A stretch of 64,000 nucleotides of DNA from SELP01 sp035969385 (GTDB lineage: Bacteria; Pseudomonadota; Alphaproteobacteria; Rhodobacterales; Rhodobacteraceae), in NCBI RefSeq assembly GCF_035969385.1, contig NZ_JAYKKJ010000003.1, positions 124,001 through 188,000 of the forward strand. The letters run 5' to 3'. The position numbers and the translations under genes are program-made. Position 1 is the stretch's first letter. Each line of letters opens with the position of its first letter. Under the pieces are notes generated by a model. That model had not been told where the DNA came from, made no database searches, and saw nothing but the letters and a program-made list of their open reading frames with translations. Below are positions 8,760-16,492 of this stretch, piece by piece.

Positions 8760-9400
8760 GCGGCACCCCCGGCCAGCGTCCGGGCATACAGGCGCAGGGC
8801 CAGTGACGGGTCTTCGCCCGCGGCAGGCAGGGCCGGGTCATAGGCCGCGCGGATCACCGCGCCCACCTCCGGTTTCAACACCGCAACCCCCTTGGCCAGC
8901 GCCAGGGGCGACGTTTCGGCGAAAGCCCGGTCGCCCCAAAGAAGGATCATCTGCGCAGCCTGGCTGAGGCACAGCGCATCGGCGGGCATCTCTGCCACCG
9001 CCCCGGCCACGCGAATGAAGACCACGCAGACCTTGATCGCGCCCGCCTCGTCCACGCGGAAGGTGCGGTATTGCGTGGCCTCTGCCGCGATCAGCCGGTC
9101 CACCAACCCCTCCAGCCCCGGCACCAGATCGCCAAGGTTCGGAACGCCAGACAGCTCTGCCCAGTCGCGGCAGAAGAACACCATCAGGTTCGCGCCCAGT
9201 TCGGGATCGGTCTCGGCCATTTTGTGCCCGGCAAGGGTGACGACGGCCTCGACCGCGCCCTTGAAGACCTCCAGCGTCTGGTCTTCGACCCCGAAGACCA
9301 CGGGAACGATCGGGCGGCCCCAGCGGGCGAAACGAAAGGCACCGTCGGCACCGGTGAACAGGGCCGCGACGGCCTCGGGGGACAACAACTCTTGAGACAT
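8756..9400 (-). CDS. conserved-looking protein of unknown function, first gene of the thpR-ybgC-tol row
   Basis: A 214-aa soluble protein rich in Ala, Val and Leu, with no signal peptide or membrane helix. I recognise no catalytic motif. Segments such as PIVPVVFGVEDQTLEVFKG and LMVFFCRDWAEL suggest a compact alpha/beta fold. Codon use matches the neighbours, and the 4-nt overlap with thpR supports a real gene. The ATG at 9400 has no obvious Shine-Dalgarno, so it may be leaderless or start slightly downstream. Confidence 0.8.
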   Translation of the reverse strand: MSQELLSPEAVAALFTGADGAFRFARWGRPIVPVVFGVEDQTLEVFKGAVEAVVTLAGHKMAETDPELGANLMVFFCRDWAELSGVPNLGDLVPGLEGLVDRLIAAEATQYRTFRVDEAGAIKVCVVFIRVAGAVAEMPADALCLSQAAQMILLWGDRAFAETSPLALAKGVAVLKPEVGAVIRAAYDPALPAAGEDPSLALRLYARTLAGGAA

Positions 9401-9524
9401 GGGACGGGTGCTAGCAAAGCGTCGGGCGAGTCGCCAGATGCGGAGGTTGGAAAGACTGTTTGCTCCGCGCTACACCGGGCCGGGACTGCCTTGGCGCTTG
9501 CACGCTTGCGCGAAAGATGCGGTG

Positions 9525-9830
9525 ATGTCGTGCAGTGTTCCAAATGACCGAGGACGGCCGGACTTGGCGGTAACCAATCGAGATATCGCGATCCAATTCC
9601 TGGACGAAGAAATCCGCAGCGGTGGCCCTTCCCACTTGCTTCGACGTGTCAAGAAAGCGCTTTCAGGCAAGGAACCGACCCAACTGAAAATGCATGTCGT
9701 TACTCTCGTTATTGACCCCAGCACTAAGGAGGTCACACTTGAACAGCACTGGGACGCATGCGAACCAGAGCTCTTCAAGGTCGATGAATTCATCGCGTTG
9801 GCCATGAACAGCCGCCGGCGTCGACGTTAG
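9525..9830 (+). CDS. orphan small protein of unknown function, atypical composition
   Basis: The ORF encodes 101 aa from ATG 9525, with segments DIAIQFLDEEIRSGG, LRRVKKAL and MHVVTLVIDPSTKEVTLEQ and a basic tail (NSRRRRR). The bases are visibly more AT-rich than neighbouring genes. It is a lone plus-strand gene between two minus-strand operons and ends 8 nt before the ruvB stop. The antisense ORF is Ser-rich and looks like a shadow. No clear Shine-Dalgarno is seen and the frame stays open upstream to 9399, so the start is uncertain. It may be a recent insertion. No function is assigned. Confidence 0.5.
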   Translation: MSCSVPNDRGRPDLAVTNRDIAIQFLDEEIRSGGPSHLLRRVKKALSGKEPTQLKMHVVTLVIDPSTKEVTLEQHWDACEPELFKVDEFIALAMNSRRRRR

Positions 9831-9838
9831 GACGCTGG

Positions 9839-10876
9839 CTACTCAAACAACCCGGCCTGCCCCTTTGGCGCGTCCAGCCCAAGGTGCCGCCACGCAGCCT
9901 GCGCCAGCATCCGCCCGCGCGGGGTCCGCTGGATCAGCCCCTGTTGCAGCAGGTAGGGTTCGATCACCTCTTCCAGCGCGTCGCGGCTTTCGGACAGGGC
10001 GGCGGACAGGGTTTCAATCCCGACCGGGCCTCCGCCATAGCTTTCGGCGATCAGCCGCAGATACCGGCGGTCAGCCCCATCAAGGCCCAGCTTGTCCACC
10101 CCCAGCCGGGTCAGCGCCCGGTCGGCAATGGCGCGGGTCACCCGCCCGTCCCCTTCGACCAGCGCGAAATCCACCACACGGCGCAATAGCCGCCCAGCGA
10201 TCCGGGGCGTGCCCCGCGCCCGTGCGGCGATTTCATGGGCGCCGTCCGGGTCCGCGGGCGACCCCAAAAGGCGGGCGCCGCGGGTGACGATCTCGTGCAG
10301 TTCATCCACCGAATAGAATTGTAGCCGGGTCGGAATGCCGAACCGGTCGCGCAGCGGGGTGGTCAGCAGGCCCAGCCGGGTCGTGGCCCCGACAAGGGTG
10401 AAGGGCTGCAATTCAATACGCACCGTCCGCGCGGCCGGGCCTTCGCCGATCACAAGATCCAGTTCGAAATCTTCCAGCGCCGGATAGAGAACCTCTTCGA
10501 CCGCCGGGTTCAGCCGGTGAATTTCGTCGATGAACAGAACATCCCGCGCCTCAAGGTTAGTCAGGATCGCCGCCAGGTCGCCCGCCTTGGCCAGAACCGG
10601 CCCCGATGTCATCCGAAAGTTCACGCCCAACTCGCGCGCCATGATCTGCGCCAGCGTGGTCTTGCCCAGTCCGGGCGGGCCGTGGAACAGCGTGTGGTCC
10701 ATCGCCTCGCCGCGCATCTTGGCGCTTTCGATGAAGACGCGCAGGTTCGCCCGCGCCTCGGCCTGCCCGATGAATTCCTCGAGCGCCTGTGGGCGCAGGG
10801 CACGGTCGGTCTCGGGCGGGCCATCTTCGGGGCGGCGTTCGGGGCGCAGGGTCGGATCCGGGTCGGTCATATCCAT
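9839..10876 (-). CDS. ruvB: Holliday junction branch migration helicase RuvB
   Basis: Hexameric AAA+ motor that drives branch migration at RuvA-bound Holliday junctions. The 345-aa length is typical. Walker A GPPGLGKT (66-73), Walker B FIDEIHR, sensor ATTRLGLL and the C-terminal winged-helix domain are all present. It lies 3 nt after ruvA in a ruvC-ruvA-ruvB operon read leftward. Confidence 0.98.
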   Translation of the reverse strand: MDMTDPDPTLRPERRPEDGPPETDRALRPQALEEFIGQAEARANLRVFIESAKMRGEAMDHTLFHGPPGLGKTTLAQIMARELGVNFRMTSGPVLAKAGDLAAILTNLEARDVLFIDEIHRLNPAVEEVLYPALEDFELDLVIGEGPAARTVRIELQPFTLVGATTRLGLLTTPLRDRFGIPTRLQFYSVDELHEIVTRGARLLGSPADPDGAHEIAARARGTPRIAGRLLRRVVDFALVEGDGRVTRAIADRALTRLGVDKLGLDGADRRYLRLIAESYGGGPVGIETLSAALSESRDALEEVIEPYLLQQGLIQRTPRGRMLAQAAWRHLGLDAPKGQAGLFE

Positions 10877-10879
10877 GCC

Positions 10880-11542
10880 CTACCCCTTCGGCGCCAAGAG
10901 CTTCAAGGCCGCGCGGATCAGCGCCGAAGTATCTGCATCCGGATTGTCACCCAATGCCTGCGCCACCGCGCCCGCCGCGTCGGAGGGACCGTAGCCAAGG
11001 TTTTGCAGGGCCGACAGCGCCTCGGGCTGGGCCAGATTTGCTGGGGCGGTTTTGGCTGCGGGCCTTGGGGCGGGGGCGCTGGGTTCGATTACCGCGTCCT
11101 CCGCCGTTGCCTCGGCCAGTGACCCGCTCATGGCCATGACCGAAGGGGCCTTGTCCTTGAGTTCCAGAATGACCTTCTGGGCTGTCTTGGGGCCAACCCC
11201 CTTGGCCTTGGAAATCGCCGACCAGTCGCCCAAGGCGATGGCGCGGCTGACCCCATCGGGGCCAAGCGTGCCAAGGATGGCCAGCGACGCCTTCGGGCCA
11301 ATCCCCTGCACGCCCGTCAGCAGGCGGTGCCATTCCTTTTCCACGAGGGTCGGAAAGCCGAACAGCTGCATCAGGTCTTCGCGCACCAGAAGATCGGTAT
11401 AGAGCGCCACCGCCTCGCCCGCGCGGGGCAACCCGGCCATTGTCCGGTCCGAGACATAGACGATATAGCCCACGCCGCGCACGTCGATCAGGACGTGATC
11501 GGTGGCCCGATATTCCAGACGGCCCGAAACCTTGCCGATCAT
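10880..11542 (-). CDS. ruvA: Holliday junction DNA-binding protein RuvA
   Basis: Tetrameric junction-binding subunit of the RuvAB complex. I choose ATG 11542 (MIGKVSGRLEY, 220 aa) because it matches the universal N-terminus and overlaps the ruvC stop as ATGA. The longer ORF start at 11605 would lie inside ruvC. The N-terminal OB domain, two helix-hairpin-helix motifs (GVQGIGPKASLAIL and AKGVGPKTAQKVILEL), an acidic Pro/Ala linker and the C-terminal RuvB-binding domain are visible. Confidence 0.97.
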   Translation of the reverse strand: MIGKVSGRLEYRATDHVLIDVRGVGYIVYVSDRTMAGLPRAGEAVALYTDLLVREDLMQLFGFPTLVEKEWHRLLTGVQGIGPKASLAILGTLGPDGVSRAIALGDWSAISKAKGVGPKTAQKVILELKDKAPSVMAMSGSLAEATAEDAVIEPSAPAPRPAAKTAPANLAQPEALSALQNLGYGPSDAAGAVAQALGDNPDADTSALIRAALKLLAPKG

Positions 11543-12048
11543 GCGCTGGCCCTTTGGATGGCGCGGGACAGATGGCCCGCAGATTGGCAATGGTGCGCGT
11601 GACAAATGGCGATGGCAAGCGCATCCGCCGCATCCGGTCCGGCGATCTGCACCCCGGGCAATTGCAACCGCACCATGTGGTCGATCTGGCGCTTGTCGGC
11701 ATGGCCCACCCCGACGACCGCCTTCTTGACGGCGTTGGGCAGGTATTCTCCGACGCTCAGCCCCGCTTGCGCGGGGACCAGCATGGCGATCCCGCGCGCC
11801 TGACCCAGTTTCAGCGTGGCCACGGCATCCTTGTTCACAAAGGTCTGTTCCACGGCGGCAAGATCGGGCGAATAGGTCCGAAACACCTCGGTCAATTGGG
11901 AATGAAGCGACAAAAGACGACTTGCCAGATCGGCCTTGCCATCAGACGTGCAGGTGCCGTTTGCCACATGCGACAGCCGCGATCCGGCCACGTCGATGAT
12001 TCCCCAGCCAAGGTTTCGTAACCCCGGATCGATCCCGATCACCCGCAT
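11539..12048 (-). CDS. ruvC: crossover junction endodeoxyribonuclease RuvC
   Basis: Resolves Holliday junctions by paired nicks. The start at 12048 gives MRVIGIDPGLRN, the universal N-terminus, and 169 aa, the usual length; the ORF extends 36 codons further upstream without homology. The four metal-binding acids are present: Asp7, Glu67 (AAVEQTF), Asp139 and Asp142 (PDAADALAIA). The ATGA overlap with ruvA shows it is first in the operon. Confidence 0.97.
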   Translation of the reverse strand: MRVIGIDPGLRNLGWGIIDVAGSRLSHVANGTCTSDGKADLASRLLSLHSQLTEVFRTYSPDLAAVEQTFVNKDAVATLKLGQARGIAMLVPAQAGLSVGEYLPNAVKKAVVGVGHADKRQIDHMVRLQLPGVQIAGPDAADALAIAICHAHHCQSAGHLSRAIQRASA

Positions 12049-12377
12049 CCCTGCCCGCCCGTGTTGTCCTTCTTGCAACACCGATAGCACAAAAGGCGAA
12101 CAAACGCCAAGACAGATAAAATTGTCCGGAACCCTCGCGGATCGGAAAAGCGACACAATCGAGGTCGAAAATCGCCACCCGAAACGACGGAAACGACATT
12201 TTCGCCCCCGGCGAAGCCCCTTTATTTATTGGACTTTATGGCATTTCAGAGGAATGCGCGCATTGCATGGCACATATGCAAAACGATCTCTGGTTTTTCG
12301 AAATCTGCCCGCCTATTTGCCGCTCATCGAACAAATCGCGCTGCAGTGCAGCAGCGCCCCGCTGAAAGGATTAAGAA
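12049..12377. other. 329-nt divergent intergenic region between ruvC and the DUF1127 gene, rich in dyads
   Basis: No protein gene is supported here. It must carry the ruvC promoter (minus) and the DUF1127 promoter (plus). Within it are four perfect inverted repeats: TTCGCC-3-GGCGAA at 12201-12215 (followed by an AT-rich stretch), the palindrome AATGCGCGCATT at 12253-12264, TTGCAT-7-ATGCAA at 12263-12281, and GCGCTGC-6-GCAGCGC at 12338-12357, just before the ribosome-binding site. I could not settle on convincing -35/-10 boxes. Confidence 0.6.
12338..12357 (+). promoter_or_regulatory. 5'-UTR hairpin upstream of the DUF1127 gene
   Basis: A perfect 7-bp inverted repeat, GCGCTGC and GCAGCGC, with a 6-nt loop, ends 20 nt before the ATG at 12378 and 7 nt before the AAAGGA ribosome-binding site. 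It could affect ribosome access or mRNA stability. No known riboswitch resembles it. Confidence 0.5.
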
Positions 12378-12590
12378 ATGGTCGCTATCGACACGAACCG
12401 CTCCGCCGCCCCGCAGATGGTCAACCGCGCCATCCTTGCTTTCATGAACGCCGCCGAAACCCTGCGCGCCTGGAACGACGCCCGCGTCACCCGCAAGGCC
12501 CTGTCGCAGCTGTCCAACCGTGAACTGGACGATATCGGCCTGTGCCGCGGCGACATCGAAGACATCGCCCAGAAGGGCCTGCGCTTCTAA
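12378..12590 (+). CDS. small DUF1127 protein (YjiS-like)
   Basis: A 70-aa basic protein ending in the DUF1127 motif LSNRELDDIGLCRGDI followed by EDIAQKGLRF. DUF1127 proteins are short, often stress-induced, and in Rhodobacter one member is an RNA-binding factor linked to small RNA maturation; that role for this copy is only an inference. A good AAAGGA ribosome-binding site precedes the ATG. The gene stands alone, with its own leader and a strong terminator 40 nt downstream, which suggests an abundant, independently regulated transcript. Confidence 0.92.
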   Translation: MVAIDTNRSAAPQMVNRAILAFMNAAETLRAWNDARVTRKALSQLSNRELDDIGLCRGDIEDIAQKGLRF

Positions 12591-12630
12591 TCGCAGATAT
12601 CTATCCCTGTCCCAAGACAGTGAATAGCGA

Positions 12631-12662
12631 AAAGGCCGCATCCAACAGGATGCGGCCTTTTT
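12631..12662. terminator. strong bidirectional intrinsic terminator
   Basis: A perfect 13-bp stem (AAAGGCCGCATCC / GGATGCGGCCTTT) with a 4-nt loop is followed by T-runs in both directions (TTTTT on plus, TTTT on minus). It serves the DUF1127 gene on the plus strand and the small membrane protein gene on the minus strand. Confidence 0.95.
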
Positions 12663-12706
12663 CGTTCGGACCGGACGTAGACTGGCCCGCGAACCGGGCC
12701 AGTTGG

Positions 12707-13048
12707 TCAGAGGAAGGATTTGATCTGTTCGGCAATCCAGATGGTCGCCGGATCGGCTTGCATGATCCAAGCCCCCGCCTGTTCAAGGACGGAACCTTGC
12801 TGCAATTCCGCCACCCGTTCGGCGTAGGTGATCCCCCCAAGGTTCACCAGCAAGAACGCCTTGAACAACAAGGCAGCAGCCGCAAGGATCATGATTCCAC
12901 GCAGTGGAAAGCTTGGTGCACGGCGGCGGGCCTTGGCGACGACGAGCCCATCCGGGCCGACAACATAGCGAACGCCATTACGCCTGCGGCTGGCGGTCTT
13001 CTCAAGACGCCGAATTCGGCGATCAAATTGGAGCTGGGAATGTCCCAT
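12707..13048 (-). CDS. small single-pass membrane protein of unknown function
   Basis: A 113-aa protein starting at ATG 13048, which has GGAGG 6 nt upstream; the ORF extends 26 codons further but without such a site. The N-terminus is strongly basic (RRIRRLEKTASRRRNG). One membrane helix lies at about residues 51-72, and a C-terminal part of about 40 aa follows. By the positive-inside rule the N-terminus is cytoplasmic. The family is not recognised. It ends at the shared terminator and is a monocistronic-looking unit. Confidence 0.75.
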   Translation of the reverse strand: MGHSQLQFDRRIRRLEKTASRRRNGVRYVVGPDGLVVAKARRRAPSFPLRGIMILAAAALLFKAFLLVNLGGITYAERVAELQQGSVLEQAGAWIMQADPATIWIAEQIKSFL

Positions 13049-13151
13049 GGCAGCCTCCATTCGAGGCCCCCACCTCTTGATGTCCAAAATCCCGCATGAA
13101 TGTGTCAAAACTATGGCACGGACCACCGAAGGCCCTTATTTCCATAGGAAT

Positions 13152-14024
13152 TTAGGAAGTTTTGAGAAGCGTGAGGGTCGTCCAGTCAACAATCTCTTCC
13201 CGATGGGCAAGATTGAAACCGTGGCGTGAATAAACCTCGATAACCTCGTCCGCCTGTTCGTTCAAAATGCCGGACAGAATCGCGTGACCCCCGATTCCGG
13301 TGTGCCGTCCCATGTCCGGGGCGATGGCGATCAGCGGACCTTTCAGGATATTTGCGAAGACAAGATCATAGGGGGCAGCCTCCGTGATCTCGGTCGCGTC
13401 AAATCCGGGCGCCACGACACAGGCCAACCGTCCGTCCAGCCCGTTGGCCCGCGCATTGGCCAGCGCCACATCGACCGCGACCGGGTCGATATCGCTGGCG
13501 ATGACCTGTTCCGGCCAGATCCGCGCTGCGGCCATCGCCAGAACAGCGGTACCACAGCCAATGTCGGCGACCCGGTGCTTCACCTCTCCCGCCGCGATCA
13601 GCCGGTCCAGCGCCCGCAGACAGCCGAGCGTGGTGCCATGGTGCCCGGTGCCAAAGGCCATCGCAGCGTCGATCAACAGGGGCACCGCATCGGCGGGCAC
13701 CTTGTCGGCGTCATGGCTGCCATAGACAAAGAACCGCCCGGCCTCGACCGGGGCAAGTTCACGGCGCACCTTGGCGACCCAATCCTGATCCGGGACATCG
13801 GACACCGCCCAATCCTTCGCCCCGTGAACCGCGGCAAGCAGGGCAAGCCCAGCGAGGTCCGGCGCCTCGACAAAATAGGCGGCGACCTCATATTGGCCAG
13901 ACCCATCCTCGATCTCGAAGGTGCCGACGCCGGTCGGTTCCGGCACCAAGGCTTCGCAGGCTTCGGCAAGGGCTTCGGCGGCGTCCAGGCCGGCAACGGT
14001 GGTCAGGGCAGTAAAGGTCGACAT
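13152..14024 (-). CDS. prmA: ribosomal protein L11 methyltransferase PrmA
   Basis: SAM-dependent methyltransferase that trimethylates ribosomal protein L11. The 290-aa protein has an N-terminal substrate domain, then motif I VADIGCGTAVLAMAAA and the post-I region SDIDPVAVDVALANA. The family motif FANILKGPLIAIAP, equivalent to the NILA motif of PrmA, follows. It starts 14 nt after the MFS gene and is probably cotranscribed with it. Confidence 0.93.
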   Translation of the reverse strand: MSTFTALTTVAGLDAAEALAEACEALVPEPTGVGTFEIEDGSGQYEVAAYFVEAPDLAGLALLAAVHGAKDWAVSDVPDQDWVAKVRRELAPVEAGRFFVYGSHDADKVPADAVPLLIDAAMAFGTGHHGTTLGCLRALDRLIAAGEVKHRVADIGCGTAVLAMAAARIWPEQVIASDIDPVAVDVALANARANGLDGRLACVVAPGFDATEITEAAPYDLVFANILKGPLIAIAPDMGRHTGIGGHAILSGILNEQADEVIEVYSRHGFNLAHREEIVDWTTLTLLKTS

Positions 14025-14038
14025 GGGAAAGCTTTCGG

Positions 14039-15271
14039 TCAGGCCGCCGCCGCAGGCGCGGGGCGGGTCAGGATGGTTTCAAAGCCCGGTTCGGGGTGGC
14101 GCGGGATCAGCAACGCCAAGAGCAGGGACAAGATCGCCATGCCCGCCGCCGCAACGAAGACCGCCACGGGCGAGACAAGCCAGAGGTAGCCGAGCATCGC
14201 CGGAAGGAACACCGCCGCGATATGGTTGATGGTGAAGGCCACGGCGGCAGTTGGCGCGATATCCCCCGGATCGGCGATCTTCTGGAAATAGGTTTTCAGC
14301 GCCAGCGCCAATGCAAAGAACAGATGGTCCAGAACATAAAGCGTCGCCGCCACGACCACCCCCCAGCCAAACCAATAGACCCCGCCATAGGCAAGGAACA
14401 CCGCTGCCAGCCCGACATATTCAAAGACCAGCGCCCGCCGCTCGCCCCAAAGGGTCACGACCCGCCCCATCAGCGGCGCAAAGATCATGTTGGCGACAAG
14501 GTTGATCAGGTAGAGCGCAGTCACCTCATGGACCTTGAAGCCGAATTTCTCGACCATCATGAAGCCCGCGAAAACCACGAAGATTTGCCGCCGCGCGCCC
14601 GACATGAATTGAAGCGCGTAATAAAGCCAGTACCGCCGCCGCAGGATCATCTTCTTCACCTGCGGGTTCGGGGCCTCGAACTGCGGATAGGCGAGGTAGC
14701 AGAAGATCGCGACCAGCGCGGTGAAGCCACCGGAAATCATGTAGACCGTGTTATAGGTCAGCCCCAGCGCGTCCCAACTCAGGACGATCAGCCCATAGGC
14801 CACAAGGGTCGCCCCCGATCCGGCAGCGAGGATCCAGCCCAACATCTGCGGAGCGCGCAGCTTGTCGATCCATTGAAGTTGCAGCGATTGGTTGACTGTT
14901 TCGAAATAGTGGAACCCGATCGACGACAGCATGGTGATGGTCAGGATACCGCCCATCGAAGGGAACCACGCCGTTATCCCCGTCGCCACCCCTAGTAGCA
15001 GCAGGGCGACCGTGCCCAGAACCTGTTCGCGCATCACCATGATGATCGCGATCACGCCGATCGCAAAGAAACCGGGGATTTCCCGAACCGTATGCAACCA
15101 GCCAATGTCGGACCCGTCGAAATCCGCAACCTCGATGACAAAGTTGTTCAGAAGCGCCGACCATGTCGAAAAGGCCACCGGCATGGCCATGGCCATCAGG
15201 AACAATAGCGTCACCGGCCGTCGCCAGAACGGCAGTTCACGGGCATCAGCAAGTTTCACGATCCGGGCCAT
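14039..15271 (-). CDS. MFS-type transporter, substrate unknown
   Basis: A 410-aa polytopic protein with about 12 hydrophobic segments and the layout of a major facilitator: two six-helix halves with a charged central loop (FEAPNPQVKKMILRRRYW). Signature loops are weak and no substrate can be assigned. It lies directly upstream of prmA on the same strand and divergently from the YeeE-like gene. The shared 150-nt upstream region contains an FNR-like box. Confidence 0.75.
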   Translation of the reverse strand: MARIVKLADARELPFWRRPVTLLFLMAMAMPVAFSTWSALLNNFVIEVADFDGSDIGWLHTVREIPGFFAIGVIAIIMVMREQVLGTVALLLLGVATGITAWFPSMGGILTITMLSSIGFHYFETVNQSLQLQWIDKLRAPQMLGWILAAGSGATLVAYGLIVLSWDALGLTYNTVYMISGGFTALVAIFCYLAYPQFEAPNPQVKKMILRRRYWLYYALQFMSGARRQIFVVFAGFMMVEKFGFKVHEVTALYLINLVANMIFAPLMGRVVTLWGERRALVFEYVGLAAVFLAYGGVYWFGWGVVVAATLYVLDHLFFALALALKTYFQKIADPGDIAPTAAVAFTINHIAAVFLPAMLGYLWLVSPVAVFVAAAGMAILSLLLALLIPRHPEPGFETILTRPAPAAAA

Positions 15272-15347
15272 GGCGGGGGATTACGTTGTTTTTGCCTGCT
15301 TGGCGAGCGTGAATGCGTGACACCACCGGCAATTTCATCAACACATT

Positions 15348-15361
15348 CTGATTTATATCAA
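15348..15361. promoter_or_regulatory. FNR/FnrL-type box
   Basis: CTGATTTATATCAA matches the FNR-family consensus TTGAT-N4-ATCAA at 9 of 10 defined bases. It lies in the divergent region, about 61 nt upstream of the YeeE-like ATG and 77 nt upstream of the MFS ATG. It could place either gene under oxygen control. Confidence 0.5.
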
Positions 15362-15421
15362 AGACCAGTTCGAAGGACAGGCAGATAGCTTCGCGCGGAA
15401 CCGATTGACCGGAGGCGCGCC

Positions 15422-16492
15422 ATGGACCTGATTGCATTGACCGACTGGCTGGGAGAGTCCCCCGTTGCTGCCCTGTTCGGCCTTGCCACGGGGCTGACCT
15501 TTGGGGTGGCCGCACAGCGGTCGCGGTTCTGCCTGCGGGCGGCGACCGTGTCCTTTGCGCGGGGCAGGTTGGATGACAAGGTCGCGGTCTGGCTGCTGAC
15601 CTTTTCAACCGCGGTGGTCTGGGTGCAGGGCGCCTATCTGATGGGGCTGATCAACGTGCCCGAGGCGCGGATGATGGCCGTCACCGGAAGCTGGTCTGGC
15701 GCGATCATCGGCGGGCTGATGTTCGGTGTGGGCATGGTGTTGGCGCGGGGCTGTTCCGGGCGGTTGCTGGTTCTGGCGGCGACGGGAAACCTGCGGTCCG
15801 TCGTGTCCGGGCTGGTTTTCGCCGTGGTAGCACAGATGACAATGGGCGGCTGGCTGAAACCCGTCCGCGACCAGATCGCCGGTCTGTGGGTCACCGATGG
15901 GGGGCGCAACCTTGACCTTCTGGCCGCGCTTCACTTGCCAGACTGGGGCGGGTTGGCATTCGGGGTGGCGACAGCGCTGCTCGCGCTTGAAATCTCGCGC
16001 CGGAACCGGATCGGCGCGTCGCGGCTGGTGTTCGGGGCAGGCGTCGGCTTTGCCGTGGCGCTGGGTTGGGTCCTGACCTCGGCGCTGGCCCGGATATCCT
16101 TTGACCCGATGCCCATCGAAAGCGCCACCTTCACCGGCCCGTCCGCCAATACACTGATGTTCTTCCTCGACCGGAACGCCGTGCTTGAGTTCGACATCGG
16201 GCTGGTGCCCGGTGTGTTCCTGGGGGCCTTTCTTGCCTCGCTCTGGGCCCGGGAATTCAAGTTCCAAGGGTTTGAGGGAGAGGCGAACATGCGCCGCGCC
16301 CTGACCGGGGCCGCCCTGATGGGATTCGGCGGAATGCTGGCGGGTGGCTGCGCCATCGGCGCGGGCGTGACCGGCGGGTCGATCTTTGCGGGCACGGCCT
16401 GGGCCGCGCTGACCGCCTTCTGGATTGGCGGGATGATCACCGATTTCGTGGTGGATCAGAAGGGCGGGGCCGCCGTCAGGCGCACAGCCTGA
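15422..16492 (+). CDS. YeeE/YedE family transporter, probable thiosulfate (TsuA-type) uptake
   Basis: A 356-aa membrane protein with about nine hydrophobic segments and the three conserved cysteine motifs of the family: SRFCLRA (Cys37), ARGCSGRLL (Cys111) and AGGCAIGAGVTGGS (Cys310). In the structurally known thiosulfate transporter these cysteines relay the substrate through the membrane. GGAGG stands 7 nt before the ATG. No tusA-like gene is adjacent here; one lies far away at 63.5 kb. The 3' end overlaps the next minus-strand gene by 17 nt. Confidence 0.88.
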   Translation: MDLIALTDWLGESPVAALFGLATGLTFGVAAQRSRFCLRAATVSFARGRLDDKVAVWLLTFSTAVVWVQGAYLMGLINVPEARMMAVTGSWSGAIIGGLMFGVGMVLARGCSGRLLVLAATGNLRSVVSGLVFAVVAQMTMGGWLKPVRDQIAGLWVTDGGRNLDLLAALHLPDWGGLAFGVATALLALEISRRNRIGASRLVFGAGVGFAVALGWVLTSALARISFDPMPIESATFTGPSANTLMFFLDRNAVLEFDIGLVPGVFLGAFLASLWAREFKFQGFEGEANMRRALTGAALMGFGGMLAGGCAIGAGVTGGSIFAGTAWAALTAFWIGGMITDFVVDQKGGAAVRRTA

